This document shows positions 7,886 to 16,257 of a DNA stretch of 64,000 bases, one piece after another (the first letter of the stretch is position 1; each line of letters begins with the position of its first letter). This DNA comes from Vreelandella titanicae BH1 (lineage in GTDB: Bacteria > Pseudomonadota > Gammaproteobacteria > Pseudomonadales > Halomonadaceae), in contig NZ_AOPO01000016.1 of NCBI RefSeq assembly GCF_000336575.1, positions 29,674 to 93,673 of the forward strand. Direction: 5' to 3'. The notes under the pieces are model-generated. The model searched no databases. It was not told where the DNA came from and saw only the letters and a program-made list of their open reading frames with translations. Made by a program: the position numbers and the translations under genes.

Positions 7886-8800
7886 ATGGGACATCATCAT
7901 GATCATCCCCACATTGATCCTGCCTCTGGTGACCGGCGTGTCAGCATTTCCATTTGGGCAAATGGCCTATTAACCGTCGTCCAAATCGTCGGTGGCATTA
8001 TGGCGGGAAGCCTTTCGCTGATCGCTGATGCGTTACATAATTTTTCTGATATGGCGGCGCTCGTTATTGCCTTTGCCGCCCGGAAAATCGCGAGACGACC
8101 CGCTGATGCACAAATGACCTTTGGCTATGGTCGCATCGAGATAGTAGCCGCCCTCATTAACTACACCACACTCATTCTCGTTGGTGTCTACCTGATTTAC
8201 GAAGGCGCCATGCGCATGATTGATCCCCCTGAGATACAGGGTTGGATAATCGTTATCATTGGTGGTGTCGCGCTTGTCGTTGATGCACTCACAGCATTGC
8301 TTACTTGGTCGATGCAAAAAGGCAGCGTTAATATACGTGCCCTCTTTTTACACAACCTTTCAGATGCGTTGGCGTCCGTCGCAGTGATTATCGGTGGTTC
8401 GTTGATTCTACTGTATGACATGCGGTGGATAGACCCCGCCATTACGATCGGTATTGCGGTTTATATTCTCTATCTCGCTTTCACGGAGATTGGTGGCCCC
8501 ATCCGCACACTCATGCTGGGATCTCCCCCTGATATTGATGGTCAACGCGTCATTGAAGCAGTGCGTAGCATTGAGGGTGTCCAGGATATTCATCATGTAC
8601 ATCTATGGCAGATGCAAGAGAACATGGCCGCGCTTGACTGCCATGTGGTTATGACGGAGGCCGGCTGGCAGCGGCTGGAAGCGATTAAAACAGAGATCAA
8701 AGGCCAACTAAAAACGCGCTTCAACATTGTCCATTCCAGCTTAGAGTTTGAGCATATTGACCACGCGCACCAGAATGCCAACCTTTACGGACATGAGTAA
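7886..8800 (+). CDS. Cation diffusion facilitator (CzcD/ZitB-type zinc/cadmium exporter)
   Basis: A 304-residue CDF protein. The His-rich N-terminus (MGHHHDHPHID) is typical of zinc exporters. Six membrane helices follow. The metal-site residues are seen in SLIADALHNFSDMAAL (HxxxD) and in LFLHNLSDALASVAV. The C-terminal cytoplasmic domain contains IEGVQDIHHVHLWQ. It exchanges cytoplasmic Zn(II) or Cd(II) for protons at the inner membrane. The gene opens the intact metal/envelope cluster and is preceded by its own MerR-type promoter. About 100 bases separate it from the DsbA-like gene. It is distinct from the HMA-fused CDF at 588-1484. Confidence 0.93.
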   Translation: MGHHHDHPHIDPASGDRRVSISIWANGLLTVVQIVGGIMAGSLSLIADALHNFSDMAALVIAFAARKIARRPADAQMTFGYGRIEIVAALINYTTLILVGVYLIYEGAMRMIDPPEIQGWIIVIIGGVALVVDALTALLTWSMQKGSVNIRALFLHNLSDALASVAVIIGGSLILLYDMRWIDPAITIGIAVYILYLAFTEIGGPIRTLMLGSPPDIDGQRVIEAVRSIEGVQDIHHVHLWQMQENMAALDCHVVMTEAGWQRLEAIKTEIKGQLKTRFNIVHSSLEFEHIDHAHQNANLYGHE

Positions 8801-8898
8801 CAAGCCATGCATGCTCTTTTGGGCACTTTTTAGATCGGGCTTCATGCCAAAGAATCCTGATTTAATTTTCAATCACACATTTGAAATAGAGAGAAAAA

Positions 8899-9576
8899 AT
8901 GTTTAAAAAAACGACTTTTATGCTTGCGGGTACGTTGATGTTGACAGCCGCTATCATGGCGATATCAAAACCTGCACTACTCGATATGCAAGCTGAGGCG
9001 GCCAGTGAGAATAGTGCCCAAGCCGAGAGCACCTTGGTACGTTCACACTCACCGATCCTCGGGCCAGAAGAAGCGCCGGTAACGATTGTTGAGTTCTTCG
9101 ATCCAGCTTGCGAAGCCTGCCGTGCCTTTTATCCACTTACCAAGAGTATTCTGGAAAACTATCCAGAAAAAGTGCAGTTAGTCGTGCGCTATACTCCCTT
9201 CCACGGCGACGTTTCTGATAAGGCCATTCGCGTGCTGGAAGTCGCTCGTCGTCAGGGTGTATTCGAACCGGTGCTCGAAGCTCTACTCTCCCGTCAGGGG
9301 CAATGGGCCGCCCATGGTAGTTTCGATGAATCGGCTATCATGGATATCGCCAGCGAAGCAGGCTTAGACCGGAATGCCGCTGAAGAACAGCTCAACTCGG
9401 CTGAGGTGCAGGCGGTGATTGACCAAGACATGGCGGACGTCAAAGCTAACCAGATCCGTCAAACGCCGACCTTTTTCGTCAATGGAGAACCTCTAGACCC
9501 CTTTGGTATGCAGGAATTGATTGATGCGGTTGAAGACGAAATAGAAGAGGTTTCTGATGGAACGGGTCCTCAATGA
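8899..9576 (+). CDS. DsbA-family thioredoxin-fold periplasmic protein
   Basis: A 225-residue exported protein. The N-terminal hydrophobic segment (residues 5-24) is a signal peptide or anchor. The thioredoxin fold begins near residue 55 with the redox motif C71-E-A-C74 in EFFDPACEACRAF. The cis-proline loop is QTPTFFVNG. The CEAC active site differs from the CPHC of classical DsbA. It probably handles disulfides of periplasmic proteins or binds metal through thiols; the client is unknown. It overlaps the M23 peptidase gene by ATGA at 9573-9576, so the two are coupled. Confidence 0.85.
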   Translation: MFKKTTFMLAGTLMLTAAIMAISKPALLDMQAEAASENSAQAESTLVRSHSPILGPEEAPVTIVEFFDPACEACRAFYPLTKSILENYPEKVQLVVRYTPFHGDVSDKAIRVLEVARRQGVFEPVLEALLSRQGQWAAHGSFDESAIMDIASEAGLDRNAAEEQLNSAEVQAVIDQDMADVKANQIRQTPTFFVNGEPLDPFGMQELIDAVEDEIEEVSDGTGPQ

Positions 9577-10565
9577 TGCAGCGTTGGCTGATAATGGCAT
9601 TATTGAGTGTGTATCCTGTGGTCGTAGAAGCCAACTGGCGAGAGAGCCTCTTTCTCTCGCCATCAGGTGCACCATTGGACAAGATACAAGCAGCTACCGA
9701 AAAAGGGCGCTTCATTACACAGCCCCGCCTTGACACTCTGACATTTGGTCGTGATATCACCATTGCTACTTCTCTATATGAGTCCTTGGCAGTAGAGGGA
9801 GTTCCCCCGCGTTTCGCTACCAAGTTGGAGGCGCTACTAGGCGAGTTCATGGAGGCGCCTGTTGAATTTTCAGGTAGTGAACGTATCCAGCTAGTGTGGG
9901 AAGAAGACAGACGTGAGGATGGCTCCCTTGTGGGGCCTCCACGGCTGAATTATGCGGGATTGCTCGACCAGGCAGCACGAATAGAGGTGGTATGGCCGGT
10001 AGACAAAAAAGGCATCGTCATGCTCTTCAAGAACGAAGAACTTTTAGATACTTTGCAGCTACCGGTCTTTGGTGCACGCCTGACGTCCCGCTTTGGTAAT
10101 CGGCGGCATCCCGTGTACGGTGGAGTTCGTCCTCATAATGGCATAGACCTTGCTGCGCCTTATGGCACACCTGTCATAACCACCGCGCCTGGTCGAATTT
10201 CCTTCATCGGTCGTCAAGGCGGTTATGGGCGCGTGATGGAAGTAGAGCACGATACGGGGACTATCAGCCGCTATACGCACCTAAGCCAGTTTTCCCCACA
10301 GTTTTTGGTCGGCGATCTGGTCAACGCTGGGGAGATACTCGGGGAGGTAGGTACCTCAGGCGTCGCCACTGGCCCTAACCTGCATTATGAAGTGAGAGTG
10401 AATGACCGGCCTATTGACCCTATGGAGCAAGGTCGGCGCATTATCCTTGGGGAACAGCCTACTCGCCTGGAATCCCTAGCATCACTTTACGAGGCAAGGG
10501 GGCGTTTAGAGCAAGCGATGGGCATATCCTCTATTTACGATCTGATTTCATTTAATGAACCATAA
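9573..10565 (+). CDS. M23-family peptidoglycan endopeptidase
   Basis: A 330-residue secreted protein with a signal peptide (MALLSVYPVVVEA). The C-terminal LytM/M23 domain shows the zinc-site motifs H188-NGID192 and NLHYEV, plus GRISFIGRQGGYGRVMEVEH. Such enzymes cut peptide crosslinks of peptidoglycan. The N-terminal part (residues 20-150) resembles regions that hold the domain in check in related enzymes. All metal ligands appear present. It is translationally coupled to the DsbA-like gene and lies in a metal cluster that also codes for an L,D-transpeptidase, so cell-wall remodelling seems part of the cluster's job. Confidence 0.88.
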   Translation: MMQRWLIMALLSVYPVVVEANWRESLFLSPSGAPLDKIQAATEKGRFITQPRLDTLTFGRDITIATSLYESLAVEGVPPRFATKLEALLGEFMEAPVEFSGSERIQLVWEEDRREDGSLVGPPRLNYAGLLDQAARIEVVWPVDKKGIVMLFKNEELLDTLQLPVFGARLTSRFGNRRHPVYGGVRPHNGIDLAAPYGTPVITTAPGRISFIGRQGGYGRVMEVEHDTGTISRYTHLSQFSPQFLVGDLVNAGEILGEVGTSGVATGPNLHYEVRVNDRPIDPMEQGRRIILGEQPTRLESLASLYEARGRLEQAMGISSIYDLISFNEP

Positions 10566-10675
10566 AATTTAATGCTGACCGGCTTTGTGTTGGTTGCGGC
10601 GTGAACGGCATCGGCTGGCTCTTAAACAGTATTAAGCAGCTTGATGGGTAATCAATAATTATAAAAGCTACGTTT

Positions 10676-11458
10676 ATGGAAGGTACTTCGCTGGTCGCCT
10701 TAGGTTTTTTAGCAAGCCTTGCTGCGGGCTTGATGACCGCTATTGGCGCGCTTCCGGTATTATTCACCAAAAAAACCAATCGCGGTGTGCGTGATTTGGC
10801 ACTGGGGTTTGCGGCGGGTGTCATGCTAGCCGCCTCTTTCTTCTCTCTGATTATACCTTCCTTGGATGCTTCCGAGTTGCGCTACGGTGGTAGCGTCGTG
10901 CCAGCCGCTATTGCCTGTGTGGCGATACTGTTGGGTATTGGGATGGTCGCTCTGTTGAACGAGTTACTTCCCCATGAGCATTTCGAGCAGGGACGAGAAG
11001 GGCCGGAGGCAGCCTCGCTTCGTCGTATCTGGCTATTTATCATCGCTATTACGATACACAACCTGCCGGAAGGCCTGGCCGTGGGCGTGGCATTTGGCGC
11101 TGGTGGTAGTGAGGGGGGGTTGCCGCTTGCCATTGGTATCGGCCTTCAGAATGCGCCAGAAGGTTTGGCCGTTGCGGTATCACTGCTCGGGGTGGGATAT
11201 TCACGTTGGCGATCCTGGACGATTGCTGCCCTCACGGGGCTTGTCGAACCGTTGGGAGGTCTATTGGGTGCTGGTGTCGTCAGCATGTCACAGGCACTAC
11301 TCCCCTGGGGATTAGCCTTTGCTGCCGGGGCGATGCTGTACGTCATTAGCCATGAGATTATTCCCGAGACTCATCGGAATGGTCATCAGAAAAAAGCCAC
11401 ATTTGGCCTCTCGATCGGGTTGGTATTCATGCTTTTTCTGGATGTCTCGCTAGGTTAA
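10676..11458 (+). CDS. ZIP-family divalent metal transporter
   Basis: A 260-residue inner-membrane protein with about eight helices. The two ZIP metal-site motifs are clear: H128-NLPEGLAVGVAFG in helix 4 and QNAPEGLAVAVSLLG in helix 5, followed by the late HEIIPETH motif. ZIP proteins such as ZupT usually bring Zn(II) and other divalent metals into the cytoplasm; some relatives in resistance islands may work otherwise. It follows the M23 gene by about 110 bases in the same direction and ends convergently to the MerR gene at 11488. Confidence 0.88.
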   Translation: MEGTSLVALGFLASLAAGLMTAIGALPVLFTKKTNRGVRDLALGFAAGVMLAASFFSLIIPSLDASELRYGGSVVPAAIACVAILLGIGMVALLNELLPHEHFEQGREGPEAASLRRIWLFIIAITIHNLPEGLAVGVAFGAGGSEGGLPLAIGIGLQNAPEGLAVAVSLLGVGYSRWRSWTIAALTGLVEPLGGLLGAGVVSMSQALLPWGLAFAAGAMLYVISHEIIPETHRNGHQKKATFGLSIGLVFMLFLDVSLG

Positions 11459-11487
11459 AGCGTTGGCAAGGGCCTACAGCGTTGTGG

Positions 11488-11946
11488 TTATCCCAAGTCG
11501 TGGGCCCCACCATGCGCCGTTTCACTGATACAGTGCTGGTGGTCACTTATCACTTCAATTATTCGGCAGCTCCCTACTTTGCCACCGGCGCACTGGGTGA
11601 CCATCCGCTGAAGTTCGTCTCGCAATACAGAGAGTCGCTGAAGACGGGACTCCACTTTCTCCAAGTGATGCTTGGCAATGGCATCGACCTCCTGGCAGGG
11701 CATGTCGGGCTGGTCTGACATTGCCAATAGCTCACGCACTGCGTCTACCGAGAAACCGAAATCTCGGGCATGGCGTATGAAGGTCAAGCGCCGGACGGCG
11801 TCTTCACCGTAGCGGCGCTGCCCCCCTTCGGTACGCGATGCATCGCGCAGTATCCCGATGCGCTCGTAATATCGCACCGTTTCTGGCTTGCAGTCTGTAC
11901 GCCGTGCCAGCTCACCGATGCTGATGCTTTGGCTACTTCGGGCCAT
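11488..11946 (-). CDS. MerR-family Zn/Cd/Pb-responsive regulator (ZntR-like)
   Basis: A 152-residue MerR-family protein. The HTH region is SISIGELARRTDCKPETVRYYERIG. The long helix ends in a cysteine-rich loop with C84 (DMPC), C119 (TQC), C127 (GSC) and C139 (HQHC), resembling the ZntR metal site. An ATG at 11946 with AAGGAG upstream sets the start; the longer frame further upstream lies inside the promoter region. It is divergent from the P-type ATPase gene and probably activates it through the 19-bp-spacer promoter between them. It may also control the CDF promoter at 7821. Confidence 0.88.
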   Translation of the reverse strand: MARSSQSISIGELARRTDCKPETVRYYERIGILRDASRTEGGQRRYGEDAVRRLTFIRHARDFGFSVDAVRELLAMSDQPDMPCQEVDAIAKHHLEKVESRLQRLSVLRDELQRMVTQCAGGKVGSCRIIEVISDHQHCISETAHGGAHDLG

Positions 11947-11968
11947 CGTAAAACTCCTTCCAAATGAC

Positions 11969-11999
11969 TTGAAGCTGTAGCTGCTACAAGGTTTAAACT
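11969..11999 (+). promoter_or_regulatory. MerR-type promoter/operator for the P-type ATPase operon
   Basis: TTGAAG (11969-11974) and TAAACT (11994-11999) are separated by 19 bases. The spacer CTGTAGCTGCTACAAGGTT holds a dyad (TGTAGCTGCTACA). This layout is the known signature of MerR/ZntR-controlled promoters. It lies between the divergent regulator gene and the ATPase gene. Confidence 0.8.
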
Positions 12000-12032
12000 T
12001 CAAAACAATAACGTATTGGGAGGATAGGCACC

Positions 12033-14219
12033 ATGGAAAAGTCAACGCATACAGCCGCGCCCGCGGTATTGACGCTGCGGGTCGAAGGCATGGACTGCGG
12101 CGGTTGCGAGCGCAAGGCAGAGTCCGCGCTGGGACGCTTGGACGGCATTGAGGAGGTGACAGCAAGCTCGGTCACGGGGTCGGTGAAAATTCACTCCCAA
12201 GATCATGGGGCGCCGCCGCAAGAGACAATTGAGCGAGTCCTGAATGAGCTGGGCTACCAAGTGGCCTCGCATGATGGCCAAAAAGGTCCTTCGTCCTCTT
12301 CAACCCCTTGGTGGCAAACCGCTAAAGGCCGCCTGGTCATTATTACGGGCAACCTGTTGGTAGTGGCCTTTGCACTACGTATGGTCTGGCCGTCCTTAGG
12401 TAATTTACCCTTCGTTATAGCTACGCTAGTGGGATTGGTACCCATCGTACAAAGTGCCTGGGGTGCGCTGAAGATGCGCAATCCCTTCACCATTGAAATG
12501 CTGATGTGCATCGCCGCTCTTGGCGCATTGGCCATCAATGCCGCTGCTGAGGCAGCGATGGTGGTTTTTCTATTCGCTGTGGGGGAGCTACTGGAAGGTG
12601 TGGCGGCTTCACGAGCGCGTCGCAATATCTCGGCCTTAGCAAACTTAACGCCGTCCATGGCAAGGCTTATGGAAAACGGCGATGTACGCGAAATCTCAGC
12701 GAATTCACTCAAGCCAGGTCAGCGAGTACTGGTGCGCCCCGGCGACCGCGTTCCTTGTGATGGTCGTATATTGGCCGGGGAGTCAGATATTGATGAATCG
12801 CCCGTCAACGGTGAGTCCATACCGCGATCGCGTGCGCCTGGTGATGATATCTTTGCCGGTACAGTGAACCTTGGTGCCGCCCTGGAGGTGGAGGTAACAC
12901 GAGGCGCCGAGGACAACACCATTGCACGGGTTATCCGTCTGGTCGAAGAGGCGCAGGCTGCCAAGGCACCGATAGCGCGCTTTATCGACCGATTTGCCTA
13001 TTACTATATGCCCACGGTCGTTGTACTCGCGCTATTGATGGCAGTGGTGCCTCCGCTGGTCTCAACGATGGCGTGGTCAGAATCCATTTATCGTGCTCTG
13101 GCACTGCTATTAATTGCTTGCCCCTGCGCATTAGTCATCTCAACTCCCGCCGCGATTGCAGCTGGTCTATCGGTGGGCGCTCGTCGCGGTCTGCTGATCA
13201 AAGGTGGCGCCGTGCTTGAGCAGTTAGGCAAGCTCCGCCTGATCGCTTTGGATAAGACCGGCACACTCACTGCGGGCACGCCCAGGGTCACCGACGTGGA
13301 AGACTGGGCCACCGGACAGAACGAAAACGAAGTATTGAGGCTGGCAGCCGCCATGGAACGTGATTCCAGTCACCCCATCGCCACAGCCATATTCTCTCAT
13401 GCGCAGCAGTTGGGTCTTGTCATCCCCCAAGGCGTTGCCAACCGAGCGCTTCCAGGGCGAGGCGTCGCAGGTCAGGTAGAGGGGCGTGAACTGAGTTTGA
13501 TTACGCCTCGTCACTTGGCGGAACAGATCGTTCTTGATGAAGCGATTAGCGCACGATTATCTGAGTTGGAGGGCGCTGGCAAGAGCCTTGCCGTACTCGT
13601 TGAAGGTGATCGACCAATTGGCCTAATCGCTGTACGCGATGAGCCGCGTGAGGATGCTATAGAGGGACTTGCCGCTCTGTCACGCTTGGGGGTCGAAGCC
13701 GTCATGCTCAGTGGCGACAATGCGCGCACGGCCAGTGCCATTGGTGGGTCTTTGGGCATTGAAGCCTATGGCGAATTAATGCCTGAGGACAAGGCTCAAC
13801 GCGTTCGTACCTGGCAAGCCGCTGGTCGTGGTCCCATAGGGAAAGTAGGAGATGGTATCAATGATGCCCCAGCACTGGCTGCAGCAGACGTAGGTATCGC
13901 TATGGGTTGCGGTACGGATGTGGCATTGGAAACGGCGGATGCAGCCCTGTTGAAGAACCGGGTTACCGGTATCGCCGAGATGATCGACCTATCTCGTGCC
14001 ACGCTGCGCAATGTTAAGACCAATGTGGCTCTCGCCCTTGGTCTCAAGGCCATTTTCCTGGTCACCACGGCAATGGGTATCACCGGCATGTGGATCGCGG
14101 TGATGGCGGATACCGGTGCCACCGTACTGGTCACCTTAAATGCCATGCGTCTATTGGGCTATCGCTTTTCGTCCAGTACTGCGATGACTGAAAAGCAACA
14201 AAGGGAAGTCACGTCATGA
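12033..14219 (+). CDS. zntA: Zn/Cd/Pb-translocating P1B-type ATPase
   Basis: A 728-residue exporter. The N-terminal HMA domain has GMDCGGC (C22/C25). The membrane metal site is C363-P-C365. The phosphorylated aspartate is D407 in DKTGTLT, the HP motif is SSHPIATA, and the hinge motif is GDGINDAPAL. There is no YN/MxxSS pair of the copper type, so the substrate is Zn(II), Cd(II) or Pb(II). GGGAGG lies before the ATG. The gene overlaps lspA by ATGA (14216-14219). The exporter plus lspA pairing is like PbrA with PbrC of lead resistance, so PbrA is an alternative name. Expression is probably driven by the divergent MerR protein. Confidence 0.94.
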   Translation: MEKSTHTAAPAVLTLRVEGMDCGGCERKAESALGRLDGIEEVTASSVTGSVKIHSQDHGAPPQETIERVLNELGYQVASHDGQKGPSSSSTPWWQTAKGRLVIITGNLLVVAFALRMVWPSLGNLPFVIATLVGLVPIVQSAWGALKMRNPFTIEMLMCIAALGALAINAAAEAAMVVFLFAVGELLEGVAASRARRNISALANLTPSMARLMENGDVREISANSLKPGQRVLVRPGDRVPCDGRILAGESDIDESPVNGESIPRSRAPGDDIFAGTVNLGAALEVEVTRGAEDNTIARVIRLVEEAQAAKAPIARFIDRFAYYYMPTVVVLALLMAVVPPLVSTMAWSESIYRALALLLIACPCALVISTPAAIAAGLSVGARRGLLIKGGAVLEQLGKLRLIALDKTGTLTAGTPRVTDVEDWATGQNENEVLRLAAAMERDSSHPIATAIFSHAQQLGLVIPQGVANRALPGRGVAGQVEGRELSLITPRHLAEQIVLDEAISARLSELEGAGKSLAVLVEGDRPIGLIAVRDEPREDAIEGLAALSRLGVEAVMLSGDNARTASAIGGSLGIEAYGELMPEDKAQRVRTWQAAGRGPIGKVGDGINDAPALAAADVGIAMGCGTDVALETADAALLKNRVTGIAEMIDLSRATLRNVKTNVALALGLKAIFLVTTAMGITGMWIAVMADTGATVLVTLNAMRLLGYRFSSSTAMTEKQQREVTS

Positions 14220-14719
14220 GTGATGTACAACTAGGCCGTCTTTCAAATTGCTGGCCTTGGTTTTCCCTAGCGATATTGGTGGCACTGGCCGATCAAATCA
14301 TCAAAGAAGTTGTGCACGCCCTGATGCCCTTTGGCCAAGTTATTCCGTTAACGCTGTTCTTTAACTGGGTTTACACCGGTAACACAGGGGCCGCCTTTAG
14401 TCTTCTTGCTGATGCCGGTGGCTGGCAGCGCTATGTCTTTGTTGGTTTGGCTTTAATCGTCGCTGTAGTGTTGATGGTACAACTATGCAAACCCATAACC
14501 CGTCTGGAAGCGGTTGCATACAGTTTAATATTGGGGGGAGCTATAGGTAATACGGTTGACCGTTTAGCGCGAGGCTATGTAGTGGACTACCTGGATGTCT
14601 ACTGGGGGCAATGGCACTGGCCTGCGTTTAACTTGGCTGATATTGCGCTGTTTGTAGGTGTATTCATTTACGCATTGACGCTTTGGCGTGAGCGTTCCTC
14701 CTTCAAGCAATCTGAGTAA
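14216..14719 (+). CDS. lspA: Signal peptidase II (island copy 2)
   Basis: A 167-residue LspA with four membrane segments. The motifs FNWVYTGNTGAAFSLL, TVDRLARGYVVD and FNLADIAL carry the two catalytic aspartates. It is similar to, but clearly diverged from, the copy at 72-584. Its start overlaps the ATPase stop codon, and lnt begins four bases after its stop. This makes an exporter-LspA-Lnt run of lipoprotein maturation genes in a metal operon. It could process a dedicated lipoprotein, but no island lipoprotein is obvious in this window. Confidence 0.93.
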   Translation: MSDVQLGRLSNCWPWFSLAILVALADQIIKEVVHALMPFGQVIPLTLFFNWVYTGNTGAAFSLLADAGGWQRYVFVGLALIVAVVLMVQLCKPITRLEAVAYSLILGGAIGNTVDRLARGYVVDYLDVYWGQWHWPAFNLADIALFVGVFIYALTLWRERSSFKQSE

Positions 14720-14723
14720 CCGC

Positions 14724-16253
14724 ATGGATTCGGTCAAGCAAACAGAAACATACGCAATTTTTTCAGGGCGGGTCACACCGATACTCGGTTGTTTAGTAGC
14801 GCTAGCGGCGGGAGTGTTAACTACTTTAAGTGCCGCGCCCTTTTACCTATGGTGGCTTGGCCCGGTGGCTGTCGGGCTGGTCTATTGGAAGATACATGCG
14901 CTGACGCCTGCGATGGCTGCTCTGCGTGGGTGGTGCTATGGCGTGGGCTTGTTTGGCGCTGGCACTTCTTGGGTCTTCGTCGCTATCCACGATTACAGTG
15001 ATACCGGAGCGCCGTTGGCGTTACTCCTCACTATTCTCTTCGTAGCCGTCCTCGCACTATTCTTTGCGGTTCCCTTTGGGCTCTATCGTCGCCTCACAGG
15101 GCCTCGGCTTGCATTTCTTAGCTTTGCTGGTGTGTGGGTCGTTAGCGAATGGCTTCGCACCTGGTTGTTCACTGGCTTTCCTTGGCTCTTGCTAGGTACT
15201 TCACAGATAGATTCTCCCTTGGCTCCGTGGGCGCCCATTGGTGGGGTATACCTGCTTTCGTTGATTACCGCGCTGACCGGCACATTGGGAGTAGAGTTAT
15301 TACGCCGTCGCTGGTGGTTCTTAGTCCCTATCGCCGTCATGTGGCTTGTGCCGTTAGTCTTGCCTAATCAATGGACGACGCCTGCTGGTGAGCCCATCCA
15401 CGTCGCGTTGTTACAAGGGAATCTTGACCAGAACATTAAGTGGAGTGCTCAAGGCCAGCGCGAATCGATCAATATCTACACGTCGATGACACGGGAGCAG
15501 CCGAGCGATATCGATCTAATCGTTTGGCCCGAGGTGGCACTACCCCTCTTTGAGCAGGAAGCGCAGTTGACTCTTGAACGGGTAGCGTCTGATCTCAGCC
15601 CTGGCACTAATCTACTCACCGGCATCTTGCAACGCGACGGTGAGGGACTCTATTACAACAGCGTTATCGGCTTGGGTGACGTGCAAGGTCAGTATCGCAA
15701 AGCACACCTGGTACCCTTCGGCGAGTACCTGCCACTGAAAAGTCTCCTCGCTGGCACCATTGCCTTTTTCGACCTGCCTACACCGAGCATGACCCCAGGG
15801 CCAGGCGAACAGCCCCCAATACACGTCGCGGGTACGTCCATTGGCAACGCCATCTGCTATGAGATCATTTTCGCTGACCGCCTGGCCCAGCAGGCGCGCC
15901 ATGCCGAGCTGTTACTAACGGTTTCCAACGATACTTGGTTTGGACGCTCCATAGGCCCGCACCAACATTTGCAAATGGCGCGCCTACGAGCCTTGGAAAA
16001 TGGCCGTAGTTTAATCCGTGCCACGAGTAATGGCGTAACCGCCCTTATTGATTCCCAGGGCCGCATCACTGCTAGCGCCCCCCAGTTTGAAAAGACCAGT
16101 TTAACAGGCGAGGTAACCCCCATGCAGGGCCTCACTCCCTTTACCCGTACCGGTAGCGGGCCCGCCTGGTTATTAGCAGCTCTGCTGACATTACTCGGTT
16201 TACAACTGAACGTGTCTCGATCACAAGACAACACATTAGACGAAAAGGAATAA
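14724..16253 (+). CDS. lnt: Apolipoprotein N-acyltransferase
   Basis: A 509-residue inner-membrane enzyme that adds the third acyl chain to lipoproteins. About seven N-terminal helices are followed by a nitrilase-like domain with the catalytic residues in LIVWPEVALPLFE (Glu), YRKAHLVPFGEYLP (Lys) and GNAICYEIIFAD (Cys). The ATG at 14724 is preferred. A GTG at 14688 would overlap lspA and add 12 residues. A copy inside a metal island is unusual because lnt is normally a single housekeeping gene. It probably works with the adjacent lspA, and the L,D-transpeptidase follows four bases later. Confidence 0.9.
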   Translation: MDSVKQTETYAIFSGRVTPILGCLVALAAGVLTTLSAAPFYLWWLGPVAVGLVYWKIHALTPAMAALRGWCYGVGLFGAGTSWVFVAIHDYSDTGAPLALLLTILFVAVLALFFAVPFGLYRRLTGPRLAFLSFAGVWVVSEWLRTWLFTGFPWLLLGTSQIDSPLAPWAPIGGVYLLSLITALTGTLGVELLRRRWWFLVPIAVMWLVPLVLPNQWTTPAGEPIHVALLQGNLDQNIKWSAQGQRESINIYTSMTREQPSDIDLIVWPEVALPLFEQEAQLTLERVASDLSPGTNLLTGILQRDGEGLYYNSVIGLGDVQGQYRKAHLVPFGEYLPLKSLLAGTIAFFDLPTPSMTPGPGEQPPIHVAGTSIGNAICYEIIFADRLAQQARHAELLLTVSNDTWFGRSIGPHQHLQMARLRALENGRSLIRATSNGVTALIDSQGRITASAPQFEKTSLTGEVTPMQGLTPFTRTGSGPAWLLAALLTLLGLQLNVSRSQDNTLDEKE

Positions 16254-16257
16254 AGCG

